Assembly: GCA_017427775.1 (NCBI GenBank)
Contig: JAFRSD010000041.1
Coordinates: 1 to 64,000, forward strand
Reading direction: 5' to 3'
DNA: 64,000 bases
From: Lachnospiraceae bacterium
Lineage (GTDB): Bacteria > Bacillota > Clostridia > Lachnospirales > Lachnospiraceae
The notes beneath the pieces were generated by a model. The model had not been told where the DNA came from, searched no databases, and was given only the letters and a program-made list of their open reading frames with translations. A program made the position numbers and the translations under genes. Below, one piece after another: positions 33,992 to 43,814 of the stretch (positions are counted from its first letter, which is position 1; the number at the start of each line of letters is the position of its first letter).

Positions 33992-35764
33992 TTATTCAAT
34001 CCTTGCTCCGATAATGTATTCGCTTCGAAGACCGACGACAATCCGGTTTCCGAAGACTGCAGGCGTCGACTCGATGTTGGCGCCGTAATTGATCTTGCCA
34101 AGCGTCTTTCCGGTCAGTGCGTCAATAAGGCATATGTCCCCGTTTCCGCAGCACTGAACCAGTCTGGCCGAACCGTCCGCACCATAGGTCAGGCAGCCTG
34201 AGCTCCACGCGTCGCACGGCAGTTCCTTCCGCCATGCTTCTTCGCCGGTATCCTTTCGAAGCGCCACCAGATAACCGGTATTGACCGACGGCGTTTTTGA
34301 TATCGCAAAATAGATGTACGGTGCCGCTGCGCCGCTTCCCGACGCACCCGAGGAAAGAATCCCGCCGGCAAGGCCGGAAACGGTATGCACCTCATATGGT
34401 TTCTTCCAGATGATGCTGCCGTCGGTGGCATTGATCTTATAGATGCACGCCTCGCCGGTGTGATGGCCGGACGTGTGGTATTTGAGCGTCGTTCCGACAT
34501 AAAGCGCCGCACTGCCGTCCTCTCCGATCTCGAGCACGGGGCTTGCGTTGATGTCCTCTTTCAGGTCCTGCACCCAGACAGGCTCCATCGTGTTCAGGTC
34601 AAGGCACTGGAATATTCCGCCATTGTCGCCGAAGAACAGATAGTGTCCCCATACGACCGCACTGGATTCCGAGCCGGAACCGATGTCGCTCTCGCTTGCC
34701 TCATAGCGGTCATTTGCCGCTTTGGAATCATAGATATAGCGGACCGTCTCATCCGGGTCGATGCTTAACGTTCCCGCCTCCGCGTCGTATTTCGCGTTGA
34801 GCCGTACCGTATAAAGCACCCCGTTCTCGCCCGGGCAAATCACCGTATCGGCTTCTGCGGCAAAGACCGGCGAGCTGTCAAAGCCGTGCCATCTTCGCGG
34901 GGCGAACGGGTCATTTGCCGCGAATTCATAAAGCTTCTTTCCGTCGATCAGGCTGTAGAGGAATATCCGCGCGCTCACCTGCTCACCGAACGGTCCCGTC
35001 GCCGAATCGCCGGAGCCGCAGATCAGAAGCGGCATATCCGGATGGAGCGAGCAGGTACCTTTGAATGTCATGCCGACATGGATCGGGTCGCGTGTTGCTT
35101 CCCCGCTATCAAGATCGAGGAACCGGATTGTTCCGTCCATTCCCGGATAGATCACCTCGAGAAGGTCGTCCTTTGCCTTGGCCTCGGGATACAGGTTCAT
35201 GATGCTTCTCTGTTCTCTTGTCCACTCTACAATAAGAGGCTGTCCGGTCCAGCCGTTTCCGGACCAGTAATTAACGCCGTCGTCCTTTAAAAATCGGCCG
35301 GTCCGCACCTGCCAGTCTTTCGAAAGGCTCTCGCCCTTTCCCGTAAAAGTGCCGTAGGAAGACATGCTCCGCAAATAGTTCCCGCGGAACGTGAGGATTC
35401 CCCTGTTGGCTGTTTCCGTGCCGATCAGGCCGGAGGCAATTTCGATCGTCTTACTTCTCTCATATTCCGTAACAGCTTCTCCGTTTACGATCACCTTTAC
35501 CGAATTCAGATACCGCTCCGGTTCGGTTTCCGCCGAAGCCTTCGGCGTTCCCTTTGCCGCGGCCGCGTCGTCATACCGTACAACGCTGAGGCTTCCTTTC
35601 GTTTTTACAAAATAGTTATAGACATAGGACAGGTTTCCTTTGACCTTTACAAGCAGCACAAAAAAGCCGCACAGTGCCGTAACCAGCACTGCCGCAGCCA
35701 CGATCAGAACGACGCGCAGAACGCGCCGCTTTCCCTTTGTCCTTTGTCCCTTCTTCTCAACCAT
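33992..35764 (-). CDS. Membrane-anchored PQQ-type beta-propeller protein
   Basis: About 590 residues: a basic start, one membrane helix (about 15-42), then an extracellular beta-propeller (about 130-590) built from PQQ-like repeats such as DGTIRFLDLDSGEATRD, GGIFQCLDLNTMEPVWVQDL, CIYKINATDGSIIWKKPY and GYLVALRKDTGEEAWRKEL. Such propellers bind proteins or sugars and often carry no PQQ. The gene begins inside the end of the carrier-protein gene (8-base overlap); an earlier in-frame ATG at 35776 is also possible. Its place after an adenylase and a carrier protein is unusual (see findings). Confidence 0.75.
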   Translation of the reverse strand: MVEKKGQRTKGKRRVLRVVLIVAAAVLVTALCGFFVLLVKVKGNLSYVYNYFVKTKGSLSVVRYDDAAAAKGTPKASAETEPERYLNSVKVIVNGEAVTEYERSKTIEIASGLIGTETANRGILTFRGNYLRSMSSYGTFTGKGESLSKDWQVRTGRFLKDDGVNYWSGNGWTGQPLIVEWTREQRSIMNLYPEAKAKDDLLEVIYPGMDGTIRFLDLDSGEATRDPIHVGMTFKGTCSLHPDMPLLICGSGDSATGPFGEQVSARIFLYSLIDGKKLYEFAANDPFAPRRWHGFDSSPVFAAEADTVICPGENGVLYTVRLNAKYDAEAGTLSIDPDETVRYIYDSKAANDRYEASESDIGSGSESSAVVWGHYLFFGDNGGIFQCLDLNTMEPVWVQDLKEDINASPVLEIGEDGSAALYVGTTLKYHTSGHHTGEACIYKINATDGSIIWKKPYEVHTVSGLAGGILSSGASGSGAAAPYIYFAISKTPSVNTGYLVALRKDTGEEAWRKELPCDAWSSGCLTYGADGSARLVQCCGNGDICLIDALTGKTLGKINYGANIESTPAVFGNRIVVGLRSEYIIGARIE

Positions 35765-35990
35765 TTCCGTTCTCATACTCCCGGATCAGACGCTCAATCC
35801 CCTCCGCCGTCCGCAGGCAGTTCCGGTCGATGCGTGTGGGCTGAAGCTCGATTCCTTCATCTTCCAGTGCCTCGAACAGTTCGATCACGGCAAGGGAATC
35901 CATGAGTCCGCTCTCAATGAGATCGATTCCCTCATCGTACACTGCCTTGTCTTCGCAGATTTCAAATAACAGTTTCTTAACGTCTATCAT
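35757..35990 (-). CDS. D-alanyl/acyl carrier protein (DltC-like)
   Basis: A 77-residue four-helix carrier with the phosphopantetheine attachment serine in ESGLMDSLAVIELF (about residue 31). The DSL motif and size fit DltC, the partner of DltA, better than fatty acid ACP. The ATG at 35990 overlaps the adenylase stop as ATGA, so the two are translationally coupled. It is expected to be loaded by the adenylase encoded just upstream. Confidence 0.85.
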   Translation of the reverse strand: MIDVKKLLFEICEDKAVYDEGIDLIESGLMDSLAVIELFEALEDEGIELQPTRIDRNCLRTAEGIERLIREYENGNG

Positions 35991-37525
35991 ATGCGTTCCA
36001 ACGCCTTTCTGTCTGTTTTGCCGTTCGCGTTCCGCGGAAGGCGGTCCGTAACCGTCACGGTCTTTGGGATCATGTATCCGAGAAGCATTTCCGCAAGCTT
36101 TCGGCGGATGTTCTCCGGGGTACATTCCGGTTCACGGGATTGCTCCGGGTTTCCTTCTTCCTCACCGGGCTTTCCGGCTTCCGCACCGCCTTTTTCGGGC
36201 ACGACAAATGCCCGGATCGTCTTCACGATCCCGTCCGGATTCTTCTTCGCGATAACGGCGCATTCCGCCACACCCGCGATCCGGTTGATCGCGCATTCGA
36301 TCTCATCGAGTTCGATGCGGTAGCCTTTGTATTTGACCTGGGAATCGTTCCTGCCGGTATAGTACAACAGACCGTCGCGGATGTATCCGCCGTCTCCGGT
36401 CCGATAACCGTTCACACCGTTCCGAACAAAGTGCCCGCCGGCGCGGCCGTCCAGATATCCGGCAAATACGGAAGGTCCTGAAAGCACAATCTCACCGTCA
36501 CAAACGGTAATCTCCGTCGCTGCAGTAGCAATCTCGCCGACCGGTAGTTCTCCGTCCGCCTCGACCATCCCGGGCGTGATCCGCACCGCGCATACCGCAC
36601 AGGTTGCCTCGGTCGGTCCGTACGCATTGATCAGGCAGATTCCCGGAAACCGCGCGAACAGTTTCCGCACGGGCTTCTTCTCGAGCCGCTCGCCGCAGCA
36701 GAATATTGCTTTCAGTTCCGGCAGATGCTCCTTCGTAAACGTTTCCTCGATCAGGCACAACTTCAGTGCCGAAGGCGTCAGCACCGCAAAATGAATGATT
36801 CCGTCCGCAAACAGGTCAGTCATACTGCCGACGGCCGGCTGTCCGTCTTCCGATGCCGTCAGGCCTGTCCTTAATCCTCCCGGTACAGCCGTACCTGCCT
36901 TCAAGTCTCCCGCTGCTGCCAGTCCGCCCGGGACTGCCGTCCAGGTGTGTCCGCCGCAAAGCGCGTAATAAACATCCGCAACACTCAAGTCAAATCCGAG
37001 CGCCGCCTGATTCAGTACGTTCAGCTCCCGGTATTAACCAAGCGGCCCGAACGATCCGATCCAGCAGGCGAAATTAGAAAGATTGGCATACGAAACGGGA
37101 ACCCCTTTAGGCGTCCCCGTGCTTCCCGATGTGAAAATGATATATGCCGTCTCATTGTCTGAGTTAAGTTCTTCTTCGTTTTGGTACTTGGAAAGGTCCG
37201 ACAGTGTCATTCCTTCCGTTCGCTCCGTGAGCACAAGCGTCGAACCGGTCATGCGTACGATCTCCGAAAACCGCTGTTCGGGAACAGCGCTTCCGACCGG
37301 TACATATGCCCGCTTCGAAAGAAGGCAGGCAAGCATTGCCGTGATCTCCCATACACCGTGGTCTCCGCGAAGGATGACCGGCGAGGTTCCCTGTCTTCGG
37401 AGAAGTCCTGCTGCCCGGGAGGCCTGCTGCCAAAGCTCGCCGTAGGTGATGCTCTCTGCTCCGATCCTGCAGGCGGTACGGTCCGGCCACTGCTCCGCCG
37501 CTTTCCGCAGCCGATCTTCAATCAT
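35987..37525 (-). pseudogene. DltA-like D-alanine-carrier protein ligase interrupted by one in-frame TAA
   Basis: The reading frame encodes a full-length adenylation enzyme of about 512 codons but carries a TAA at 37034-37036, after residue 163. Both sides stay in the same frame. Core motifs are intact: TSGSTGTPKG before the stop; NAYGPTE, YRTGDGG, GRNDSQVKYKGYRIE and NANGKTDRKAL after it. The Cys in TPSALKLCLIEETF matches the conserved DltA cysteine linked to D-alanine selection. A Gln codon (CAA) at the stop would fit the family. Two low-complexity inserts occur (around AVPGGLAAAGDLKAGTAVPG and near GEEEGNPEQSREPE). It may be a recent pseudogene, a sequencing error or a readthrough case. 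It overlaps vanW (ATGA) and the carrier gene (ATGA). No dltB or dltD is present. Confidence 0.8.
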
Positions 37526-38343
37526 CGGATCTCCTCCTCGGGAATCAGCGAATAGTCATAAACGACTTCGGAATGATTATCTAATATCAGTTCCTTGCGG
37601 ATCTCCTGTCCCGTCTTACGGTCAATCACGATACGGTACACCTGGGAAATGCGGAAACACCGGTCTCCCTCCTTGTGATAATGTGAGTCCTCCTCGACAA
37701 GACGGTAACGGTACGGGAGCTCCTGAATGGCTCTCAACTCCCCGCACAGCTCCCCGTTCTCGCACCACACGAGAATCTGTACGTCGGTATCCAGGTTGTT
37801 TTTGAACCGGTAATCACGGTTGTTGTAGCATACGGACGTACCGGTTCCGAACGGCACACGGCGCCGCTCATCCGGAAACAGCGCGTCCGAATGATGGTGA
37901 AGCTCGGTCACCTTCAACGAACTGTTCAGCACGAGCCAGTGGATCATGTTGGCCATCTGACAGAGCCCGCCGCCGATTCCCGACGACAGCTTGCCCTTTC
38001 GGATATTCAGGCCTTCCTTATAGCCCTTGCGCGTGGTCGGCCGGCCGACCGTCCGCCAGAATGAAAACACTTCGCCCGGGTGAATCACGATGCCGTTGAT
38101 CTTCTCGCAGGCGAGTTCGATATTGGTAACTTTGTTCTCCTGCAGGCGCAGGTCGACTCCGTTCAGGTGCCGCACCAGCACGGAGCTGTGACTTTTCACA
38201 ATGATCGGAAGCGGACTCTTCCGGTGCTCTTTCGCAAAACGGTCTTTCGCGAAAAGATCCATGCATTTCCGCTTCAAAATTTCTTTCTCGGTTGAGATCC
38301 GATAACATGTCGGATTGATTTCACAAAACAACTTTCTTCCCAC
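37522..38343 (-). CDS. VanW family protein
   Basis: The 273-residue protein matches the VanW family: HPGEVFSFWRTVGRPTTRKGYKEG, then SSGIGGGLCQMANMIHWLVLNS, LHHHSD and SVCYNNRDYRFKNN. VanW occurs in vancomycin-resistance and other wall-related clusters; its activity is not established. The start codon is GTG at 38343, with GAGGG 6 bases upstream. It leads the adenylase-carrier-propeller operon and overlaps the adenylase gene by 4 bases. I see no signal peptide. Confidence 0.85.
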   Translation of the reverse strand: MGRKLFCEINPTCYRISTEKEILKRKCMDLFAKDRFAKEHRKSPLPIIVKSHSSVLVRHLNGVDLRLQENKVTNIELACEKINGIVIHPGEVFSFWRTVGRPTTRKGYKEGLNIRKGKLSSGIGGGLCQMANMIHWLVLNSSLKVTELHHHSDALFPDERRRVPFGTGTSVCYNNRDYRFKNNLDTDVQILVWCENGELCGELRAIQELPYRYRLVEEDSHYHKEGDRCFRISQVYRIVIDRKTGQEIRKELILDNHSEVVYDYSLIPEEEIR

Positions 38344-38397
38344 TGATTTCCCTCACACGCCAAATGGCTCTTCCTTGCCGATTCTCCCCCGGCTTCC

Positions 38398-38745
38398 TTA
38401 CTTGCCGGCTTCCTTCCTCGCCAGCATTTCATCATACTGCTTATACATCTTCTGCACACTGTTCTCCAACAGATAATAGTGGCAGATATACGGAATCATC
38501 AGAATGAGGAACGCTACCGTCAGAAGTATCAGACCGATACTCGGTGACGCAACGGCAAAGAAGATTGTTCCCACCGTCAAAATGGCAAAGAGCACCGTCA
38601 CGATCAGGTGGATCAGACGCTCGTGCATGAAGAAACCGATCTGCACGAGATGCTTCTCAATCTCCTTTTCGTAGTCAATCCCTTCCGGCGGATTTGCAAG
38701 CAGATTATCAATCTGCACCAGATAGTTTTTAATCCGTTCTCCCAT
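38398..38745 (-). CDS. Small membrane protein of unknown function
   Basis: A 115-residue protein with a charged N-terminal helix (KNYLVQIDNLLANPPEGIDYEKEIEKHL), two hydrophobic helices (about 48-68 and 73-93) and a basic/acidic tail. I do not recognise a family. ATG at 38745 has GGAAAGGAAG upstream. It ends 54 bases before vanW with no terminator visible, so it may be the first gene of that operon. Confidence 0.75.
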   Translation of the reverse strand: MGERIKNYLVQIDNLLANPPEGIDYEKEIEKHLVQIGFFMHERLIHLIVTVLFAILTVGTIFFAVASPSIGLILLTVAFLILMIPYICHYYLLENSVQKMYKQYDEMLARKEAGK

Positions 38746-38845
38746 CGCTGCACTTCCTTTCCGCAATCCAAGACGAACTTGCTGAAAAATTATACCATAT
38801 GTAAGAAAATAAGTAAATCCTTACGTTTCTTTTCTTCATTTTTGC

Positions 38846-38874
38846 TTGACACTCCCAATATGTTGTGCTATGCT
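38846..38874 (+). promoter_or_regulatory. Promoter of pflB
   Basis: Plus strand -35 TTGACA (38846-38851), 17-base spacer, -10 TATGCT (38869-38874). Transcription would start just before the riboswitch. Confidence 0.75.
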
Positions 38875-38888
38875 TGAGACAAATCAAA

Positions 38889-38963
38889 AAGATATTGTTT
38901 CTGACGGTTCAGTGGAGCGCACCACAGGGAAGCAATATCCGTTTTAAGCCGACCGTCTGGGCA
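38889..38963 (+). promoter_or_regulatory. ZTP riboswitch (pfl motif) upstream of pflB
   Basis: Outer stem P1 is GATATTG/CAATATC. Inside it TCTGACGGTTC leads to a GTGG/CCAC hairpin and the conserved AGGGAAGC. A linker is followed by GCCGACCGTCTGGGCA, the second conserved block of the ZTP (pfl) RNA, whose CTGGGC forms the pseudoknot and ligand site. The motif was named for its occurrence before pfl genes. ZTP signals 10-formyl-tetrahydrofolate shortage; pyruvate formate-lyase supplies formate. The GGGC of the second block is also the first part of the terminator stem that follows, so ligand binding should prevent termination (an ON switch). Confidence 0.85.
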
Positions 38964-39000
38964 ATATTTTCCGAAAGAAAATATTGCCCTTTATTTTTTC
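38958..39000 (+). terminator. Riboswitch expression-platform terminator
   Basis: GGGCAATATTTTC pairs perfectly with GAAAATATTGCCC around a CGAAA loop, followed by TTTATTTTTTC. It lies 84 bases before the pflB start and shares GGGC with the ZTP aptamer. Confidence 0.85.
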
Positions 39001-39083
39001 TCAAGTCGCTGTTCGAACACTTCGATGCAGCAAAGTATCCGCACACAACACACCGCATCACACACAAAGAGGAGGAACCGCTT

Positions 39084-41315
39084 ATGAACGCATGGGAAGG
39101 ATTTAAAGGCCAGACTTGGAAGGACGAGATTAACGTCCGCGACTTTATTCAGAACAACTACACACCTTATGAAGGAGACGCCTCCTTCCTTGCGGGCGCT
39201 ACCGACCGTACAAAGGAACTGATGGGCAAGCTTTCCCACCTCTTCGATCTTGAGCAGCAGTTTGGCGGCGTCCTTGACATCGACACACAGCACGTTACCT
39301 CTCTTCTCAACTACAAACCCGGTTACCTTGATAAGGACAAGGAGCTGATCGTGGGTCTCCAGACCGACCGGCCTCTGCGCCGCGGCGTAAACCCGTTCGG
39401 CGGCCTCAACATGACACGAAAGGCCTGCCAGGCTTACGGCTATGAGCTTTCCGAAAAAGTTGAGGAGGAGTTCCTGTACCGCACCACTCATAACGACGGC
39501 GTATTCCGTGTTTACAGCGATGAGATCCGAAAAGCCCGCCACGTCGGCATCATCACCGGTCTTCCGGATGCCTACGGCCGCGGACGTATCATCGGCGACT
39601 ACCGCCGTGTTGCCCTCTACGGCGTGGACCGTCTGATTGCCGAGAAGACCAAGGATAAAGCAGAACTTGCCGCAACCCAGCCCATGGATGCGGAAACGAT
39701 TCGCCGCCTGGAGGAACTGTATCAGCAGATCAACTTTCTCGGAAAGTTAAAGGATATGGCTCTTCTCTACGGCATCGATATCAGCAATCCGGCAACCAAT
39801 TCGAAAGAAGCCATCCAGTGGCTGTACTTCGGCTATCTCGGCGCCATCAAGGAACAGAACGGCGCTGCCATGAGCCTCGGCCGTACTTCCACCTTCCTTG
39901 ACATTTACTTTGAGAGAGATCTTAAGAACGGCGTATTTACCGAGAGCGAGCTGCAGGAGCTGCTTGATGATTTCGTAATGAAGCTTCGTATGGCAAGACA
40001 CCTTCGTACGCCTGAGTATAACGAGCTCTTCGCCGGCGACCCGATGTGGATCACCGAGTCGGTTGGTGGCATGGGCGAAGACGGCCGGACGCTTGTTACG
40101 AAGAACTCATTCCGTATTCTCAATACGCTTTATACGCTGGGACCTTCCGCCGAGCCGAACCTGACGGTTCTTTGGTCGAAGGATCTTCCGGACAACTTCA
40201 AGCATTTTGCGACCAAAGTATCCTGTGATACCGACGCGATCCAGTACGAAAATGACGACCTGATGCGGCCGATCTACGGCGACGATTACGGCATTGCCTG
40301 CTGCGTATCCGCGATGCGTCTCGGTAAGGACATGCAGTTCTTCGGAGCAAGAGCAAACCTTGCTAAGCTCCTTCTGATGAGTTTAAACGGCGGCCGCGAC
40401 GAGCGCTACAATCTGCAGGTTGGTCCTGAGATGCCGGTATATGACGGCGAGTACCTTGATTACGACAAGGTATGTGAGCGCATGGCCTTCTACCGCGACT
40501 GGCTGGCAAAGACCTATGTTACCGCAATGAACATGATTCATTACATGCACGACAAATACGCCTACGAAAAGACGCAGATGGCTCTGCATGATACCAACGT
40601 ACACCGCTATATGGCATTTGGCGTAGCGGGGCTTTCGGTACTGGCCGATTCCCTTTCCGCGATCAAATACGCAAAGGTAAAACCGATCCGCGATCCCGAG
40701 ACCGGTCTCATCAAGGATTTCGAGACGACCGGCGAGTTCCCGTGCTACGGCAACGACGACGACCGCGTGGACCTGCTTGCGAAGGAACAGACCGAGCTTT
40801 TCCTCGCAGCCCTCAGGAAGACGCCGACCTACCGGAACGCAGAGCATACGCTTTCGATTCTCACGATCACGTCCAATGTTATGTACGGCAAGAAGACCGG
40901 CAACACGCCTGACGGACGCCGCGCCGGCGAGCCTTTCGCACCCGGAGCCAATCCGATGCACGGCCGTGACAAGAGCGGCGCCCTCGCATCCCTCAATTCG
41001 GTTGCGAAGCTTTCCTACAAGACCTGCAAGGACGGAATCAGCAACACATTTTCCATCATCCCGCAGGCACTCGGACACAGCGATCAGGAGCGCTATGATA
41101 ACCTCATCAACATCCTCGACGGTTACTTTGCGCAGAACGCGCATCACCTGAACGTGAACGTATTGAACCGTGAAACGCTGATTGACGCGATGAATCATCC
41201 GGAGAAGTATCCGACACTGACGATCCGCGTATCGGGCTACGCCGTAACATTCAACAAGCTGACGCTTGAGCAGAAGAAGGAAGTTATCTCGAGAACGTTC
41301 CACGAGGCGGTATAA
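39084..41315 (+). CDS. pflB: Formate C-acetyltransferase (pyruvate formate-lyase)
   Basis: The 743-residue glycyl-radical enzyme converts pyruvate and CoA to acetyl-CoA and formate under anaerobic conditions. The active-site Cys pair is in [14 protein letters not shown] (about 409-410) and the radical glycine in [10 protein letters not shown] (about 717). Length and motifs are those of PflB. AGGAGG is 7 bases before ATG at 39084; the frame is open upstream through the riboswitch but that part is leader RNA. The activating enzyme gene follows 117 bases later. Confidence 0.97.
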   Translation: MNAWEGFKGQTWKDEINVRDFIQNNYTPYEGDASFLAGATDRTKELMGKLSHLFDLEQQFGGVLDIDTQHVTSLLNYKPGYLDKDKELIVGLQTDRPLRRGVNPFGGLNMTRKACQAYGYELSEKVEEEFLYRTTHNDGVFRVYSDEIRKARHVGIITGLPDAYGRGRIIGDYRRVALYGVDRLIAEKTKDKAELAATQPMDAETIRRLEELYQQINFLGKLKDMALLYGIDISNPATNSKEAIQWLYFGYLGAIKEQNGAAMSLGRTSTFLDIYFERDLKNGVFTESELQELLDDFVMKLRMARHLRTPEYNELFAGDPMWITESVGGMGEDGRTLVTKNSFRILNTLYTLGPSAEPNLTVLWSKDLPDNFKHFATKVSCDTDAIQYENDDLMRPIYGDDYGIACCVSAMRLGKDMQFFGARANLAKLLLMSLNGGRDERYNLQVGPEMPVYDGEYLDYDKVCERMAFYRDWLAKTYVTAMNMIHYMHDKYAYEKTQMALHDTNVHRYMAFGVAGLSVLADSLSAIKYAKVKPIRDPETGLIKDFETTGEFPCYGNDDDRVDLLAKEQTELFLAALRKTPTYRNAEHTLSILTITSNVMYGKKTGNTPDGRRAGEPFAPGANPMHGRDKSGALASLNSVAKLSYKTCKDGISNTFSIIPQALGHSDQERYDNLINILDGYFAQNAHHLNVNVLNRETLIDAMNHPEKYPTLTIRVSGYAVTFNKLTLEQKKEVISRTFHEAV

Positions 41316-41389
41316 ACCGTCTGAGGCTGCTTTTGCATGAACTGCTTCGGCACACAGTAATCTTGTTACACTTCCATTCACCACCAACG

Positions 41390-41420
41390 GGCGGGGCCTG
41401 ATCGCCCCGCTCTCTTTATT
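41390..41420 (+). terminator. Terminator-like hairpin between pflB and pflA
   Basis: GCGGGGC/GCCCCGC with a CTGAT-type loop, followed by TCTCTTTATTT. The T-run is imperfect, so it likely lowers pflA expression relative to pflB rather than blocking it. Confidence 0.5.
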
Positions 41421-41432
41421 TCGGAGGCCAAT

Positions 41433-42239
41433 ATGACCACTCCTCAAGACAACATCCATGCGGCAGATATGACCGCAAAAGGCCGTATCCACTCGTTCCA
41501 GTCCCTCGGCGCCGTTGACGGCCCGGGGCTTCGGTTCGTAGTGTTTCTGCAGGGCTGCCCCATGCGCTGCATGTACTGCCATAATCCGGACACCTGGCTT
41601 CCCACAGGCGGCACCGAATATAGTGTCGAAGAAGTTGTTAATAAGATACTCCGCTACCGCACCTACTTCGGTAAGGAAGGCGGCGTGACCGTCTCGGGCG
41701 GCGAAGCTTTACTGCAGGCGGAGTTCGTTACGGAGCTGTTCCGAGCCCTTAAGGCGGAGGGAATTCATACCTGCCTTGATACGAGCGGCGTGCTGCGCTC
41801 CGGTTCGGCCGATGACATGCAAGCAAATGGTTCTACTAATGTAGAACGCACACTCTCCGAACTGCTTTCTGTCACCGACCTGGTCATCTGCGACATCAAA
41901 TTCACAACAGAAAAAGACTACCTCGCGTATACCGGAGGCAGTCTTTCCTCTGTACTTCATTTTCTTTCTCTCACGCAAACTGCAGGCGTTCCGCTGTGGG
42001 TGCGCCATGTCGTCGTTCCGGGCTTCACCGATTCCGAAGAGGAAGTCCGTGCCATGGTAACCTTTGCGCGCCGATATGATAATCTCAAGCGGATCGAGCT
42101 TCTGCCCTTCCGCAAACTCTGCGTCACCAAATACGAGCAGCTCGGCATTTCTTTCCGCTGCGCGGATATTCCGGAGTGCGACGAGGCTACGATCAGCCGG
42201 CTGAACCGGTGTATCCCCGAATCACTTCGCCCATTGTAA
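41433..42239 (+). CDS. pflA: Pyruvate formate-lyase activating enzyme (radical SAM)
   Basis: A 268-residue radical SAM enzyme that installs the glycyl radical on PflB. Cluster cysteines are C42, C46 and C49 in GCPMRCMYCHNP; GGVTVSGGEALLQ and a DLVICDIKF stretch are typical of PflA. A short insert after DTSGVLRSG (around residues 120-140) is longer than in common PflA. GGAGG precedes the ATG. Its 3' end overlaps that of the minus-strand gene at 42222-43745 by 18 bases. Confidence 0.95.
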   Translation: MTTPQDNIHAADMTAKGRIHSFQSLGAVDGPGLRFVVFLQGCPMRCMYCHNPDTWLPTGGTEYSVEEVVNKILRYRTYFGKEGGVTVSGGEALLQAEFVTELFRALKAEGIHTCLDTSGVLRSGSADDMQANGSTNVERTLSELLSVTDLVICDIKFTTEKDYLAYTGGSLSSVLHFLSLTQTAGVPLWVRHVVVPGFTDSEEEVRAMVTFARRYDNLKRIELLPFRKLCVTKYEQLGISFRCADIPECDEATISRLNRCIPESLRPL

Positions 42240-43745
42240 GCGGATGTTCCGGATTTCCGTCTTACCTTTCAGATCTCCTTCCCGGGGAGAAATATATTTC
42301 TGAGGGAAATCATATCTTCCCTGATAAATGATTCCGTCTTTCGTGTAAACAGTAATTCTCAGATACTCTAAATCAACCAGTAAAACCTGGGCAAGCCGTT
42401 CCCCGTCAAATATAACATAGCCCAGGCCGGGATCCAGGAATGCGTTGCTTTCCGCATGCAGCAGTTCTCCGTATTGTCCGTTCTCGTTTTTACCGAATAC
42501 CCAGAGAGGTGCGTCCTCCCGGTCGTAATCCATCAGTCTGTTCGTCGGCCGAACAATTCCCAATGCAATATAATCTTCTCCGCAGGCCGCGCTGAGATAC
42601 CAAAATCTTTCTTCAATCTTCGGCATCAATGCCGCATCACTGAGACGCTCTCCCGTATGGGTGTCAATCAGACTGCATCTCAACATTCCATCAAGTTCAT
42701 ATATGATCATCAGTGTCTTCTGATCCAGTGTCAGTTCTATGTCAAATACATCCGCTGCCGGATCCATCGGATAGAAAACACCCAGCTCGTCCGCTTTTAC
42801 ATCCGTATATCCGTTCTCATTCATGGTATAAGGCAACCGGTAAATACCATATCCGTCCGGTATCAGTGATGTGTCTACAACCGCTCCATTCTCGGTATGC
42901 GTATTGAATGTAAAAAAGACTGCATCCCCTGTTAAAACACTATGCCAATACGGCTCAAAGCTGTCCTCCCCCACTGATTTCTGTTCGAGATAAACATAAT
43001 CAGGATACTCGTCTTCTATTCTGGTAAATTCTATCACTTCATTCTGAAGGACCGGGATTTTGAAATATTCTTCAATCGTTCTAGCCTTCTCATCCATCTC
43101 CTCCTGCTTTACTGCATTGTATTCAGCTGTATAAATGATTCCGTAGAAGATATTATCCACATATATATCAAGGTCAAACGATCTGTTCTCCTCTAACTTC
43201 CCGTTTTCATCAAGCCTGGGAAGAGAAATCCTATTGACTGCCGGGTAATAATCCATATAATCCGCCAGACGGATCCGCGTCGGTTCGCTCGATGCCTTCA
43301 TTTTCTCAACCAGTTCTACAGATAGTTTCTTCTCCAGTACATTGTCGTAATGAAACCACAAACCGAACCCGTTTACGCCGTATTGACCCCATTGCGTCTG
43401 ATTTCGGCTCCATTCCTCTTCTTCTGCGAGTAATGCGTCGGTATCACGGATTATTCCGGTAGAGATCTCACATCCCTTTTCGGTGAGCCGGATGACATGT
43501 TTCCATTGCACATCACTGATTCTCGTCTCTTCGTAATCACCCCAAGAGGTCTTTTCTTCGCCATATAACAGAGGATATTCGAGAAACGAGACTGTCAGTC
43601 CCGCTGCCGCAGACGCATCCCCGATCCGTGTTTCTTCTTTTATGATTTCGTTCTTCTCAATATAACGGAGCGTGCCGAACACTGCCACGGAACCGCCGAT
43701 GCAGACCAGCAGAAACAGCGCCATAATTATCATATGTTTTCTCAT
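42222..43745 (-). CDS. Membrane-anchored extracytoplasmic protein of unknown function in a YtrA-type ABC operon
   Basis: A 507-residue protein with one N-terminal helix (about 5-27) and a large soluble extracellular part, rich in Tyr, Trp and Glu, with strand-like repeats (DIELTLDQKTLMIIYELDGMLRC region). No family recognised; the second half may form a propeller-like fold. It lies 69 bases after the ABC ATPase gene and seems to be the last member of the GntR-ABC operon, where accessory exported proteins are common. Its end overlaps pflA tail-to-tail. Confidence 0.7.
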   Translation of the reverse strand: MRKHMIIMALFLLVCIGGSVAVFGTLRYIEKNEIIKEETRIGDASAAAGLTVSFLEYPLLYGEEKTSWGDYEETRISDVQWKHVIRLTEKGCEISTGIIRDTDALLAEEEEWSRNQTQWGQYGVNGFGLWFHYDNVLEKKLSVELVEKMKASSEPTRIRLADYMDYYPAVNRISLPRLDENGKLEENRSFDLDIYVDNIFYGIIYTAEYNAVKQEEMDEKARTIEEYFKIPVLQNEVIEFTRIEDEYPDYVYLEQKSVGEDSFEPYWHSVLTGDAVFFTFNTHTENGAVVDTSLIPDGYGIYRLPYTMNENGYTDVKADELGVFYPMDPAADVFDIELTLDQKTLMIIYELDGMLRCSLIDTHTGERLSDAALMPKIEERFWYLSAACGEDYIALGIVRPTNRLMDYDREDAPLWVFGKNENGQYGELLHAESNAFLDPGLGYVIFDGERLAQVLLVDLEYLRITVYTKDGIIYQGRYDFPQKYISPREGDLKGKTEIRNIRLQWAK

Positions 43746-43814
43746 ATCGTCCCCCTGTCTTTTCCGGACTAACCCACTGTCCGGAAACCATTTCCTTTTC
43801 CGTCCAAGACCCCG

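Noticed and set aside
35757-37525. Standard dlt operon for teichoic acid D-alanylation
   Set aside because: The DltA- and DltC-like genes are followed by a propeller and a binding-protein/permease fusion, with no dltB or dltD, so the usual pathway cannot be claimed from this window.
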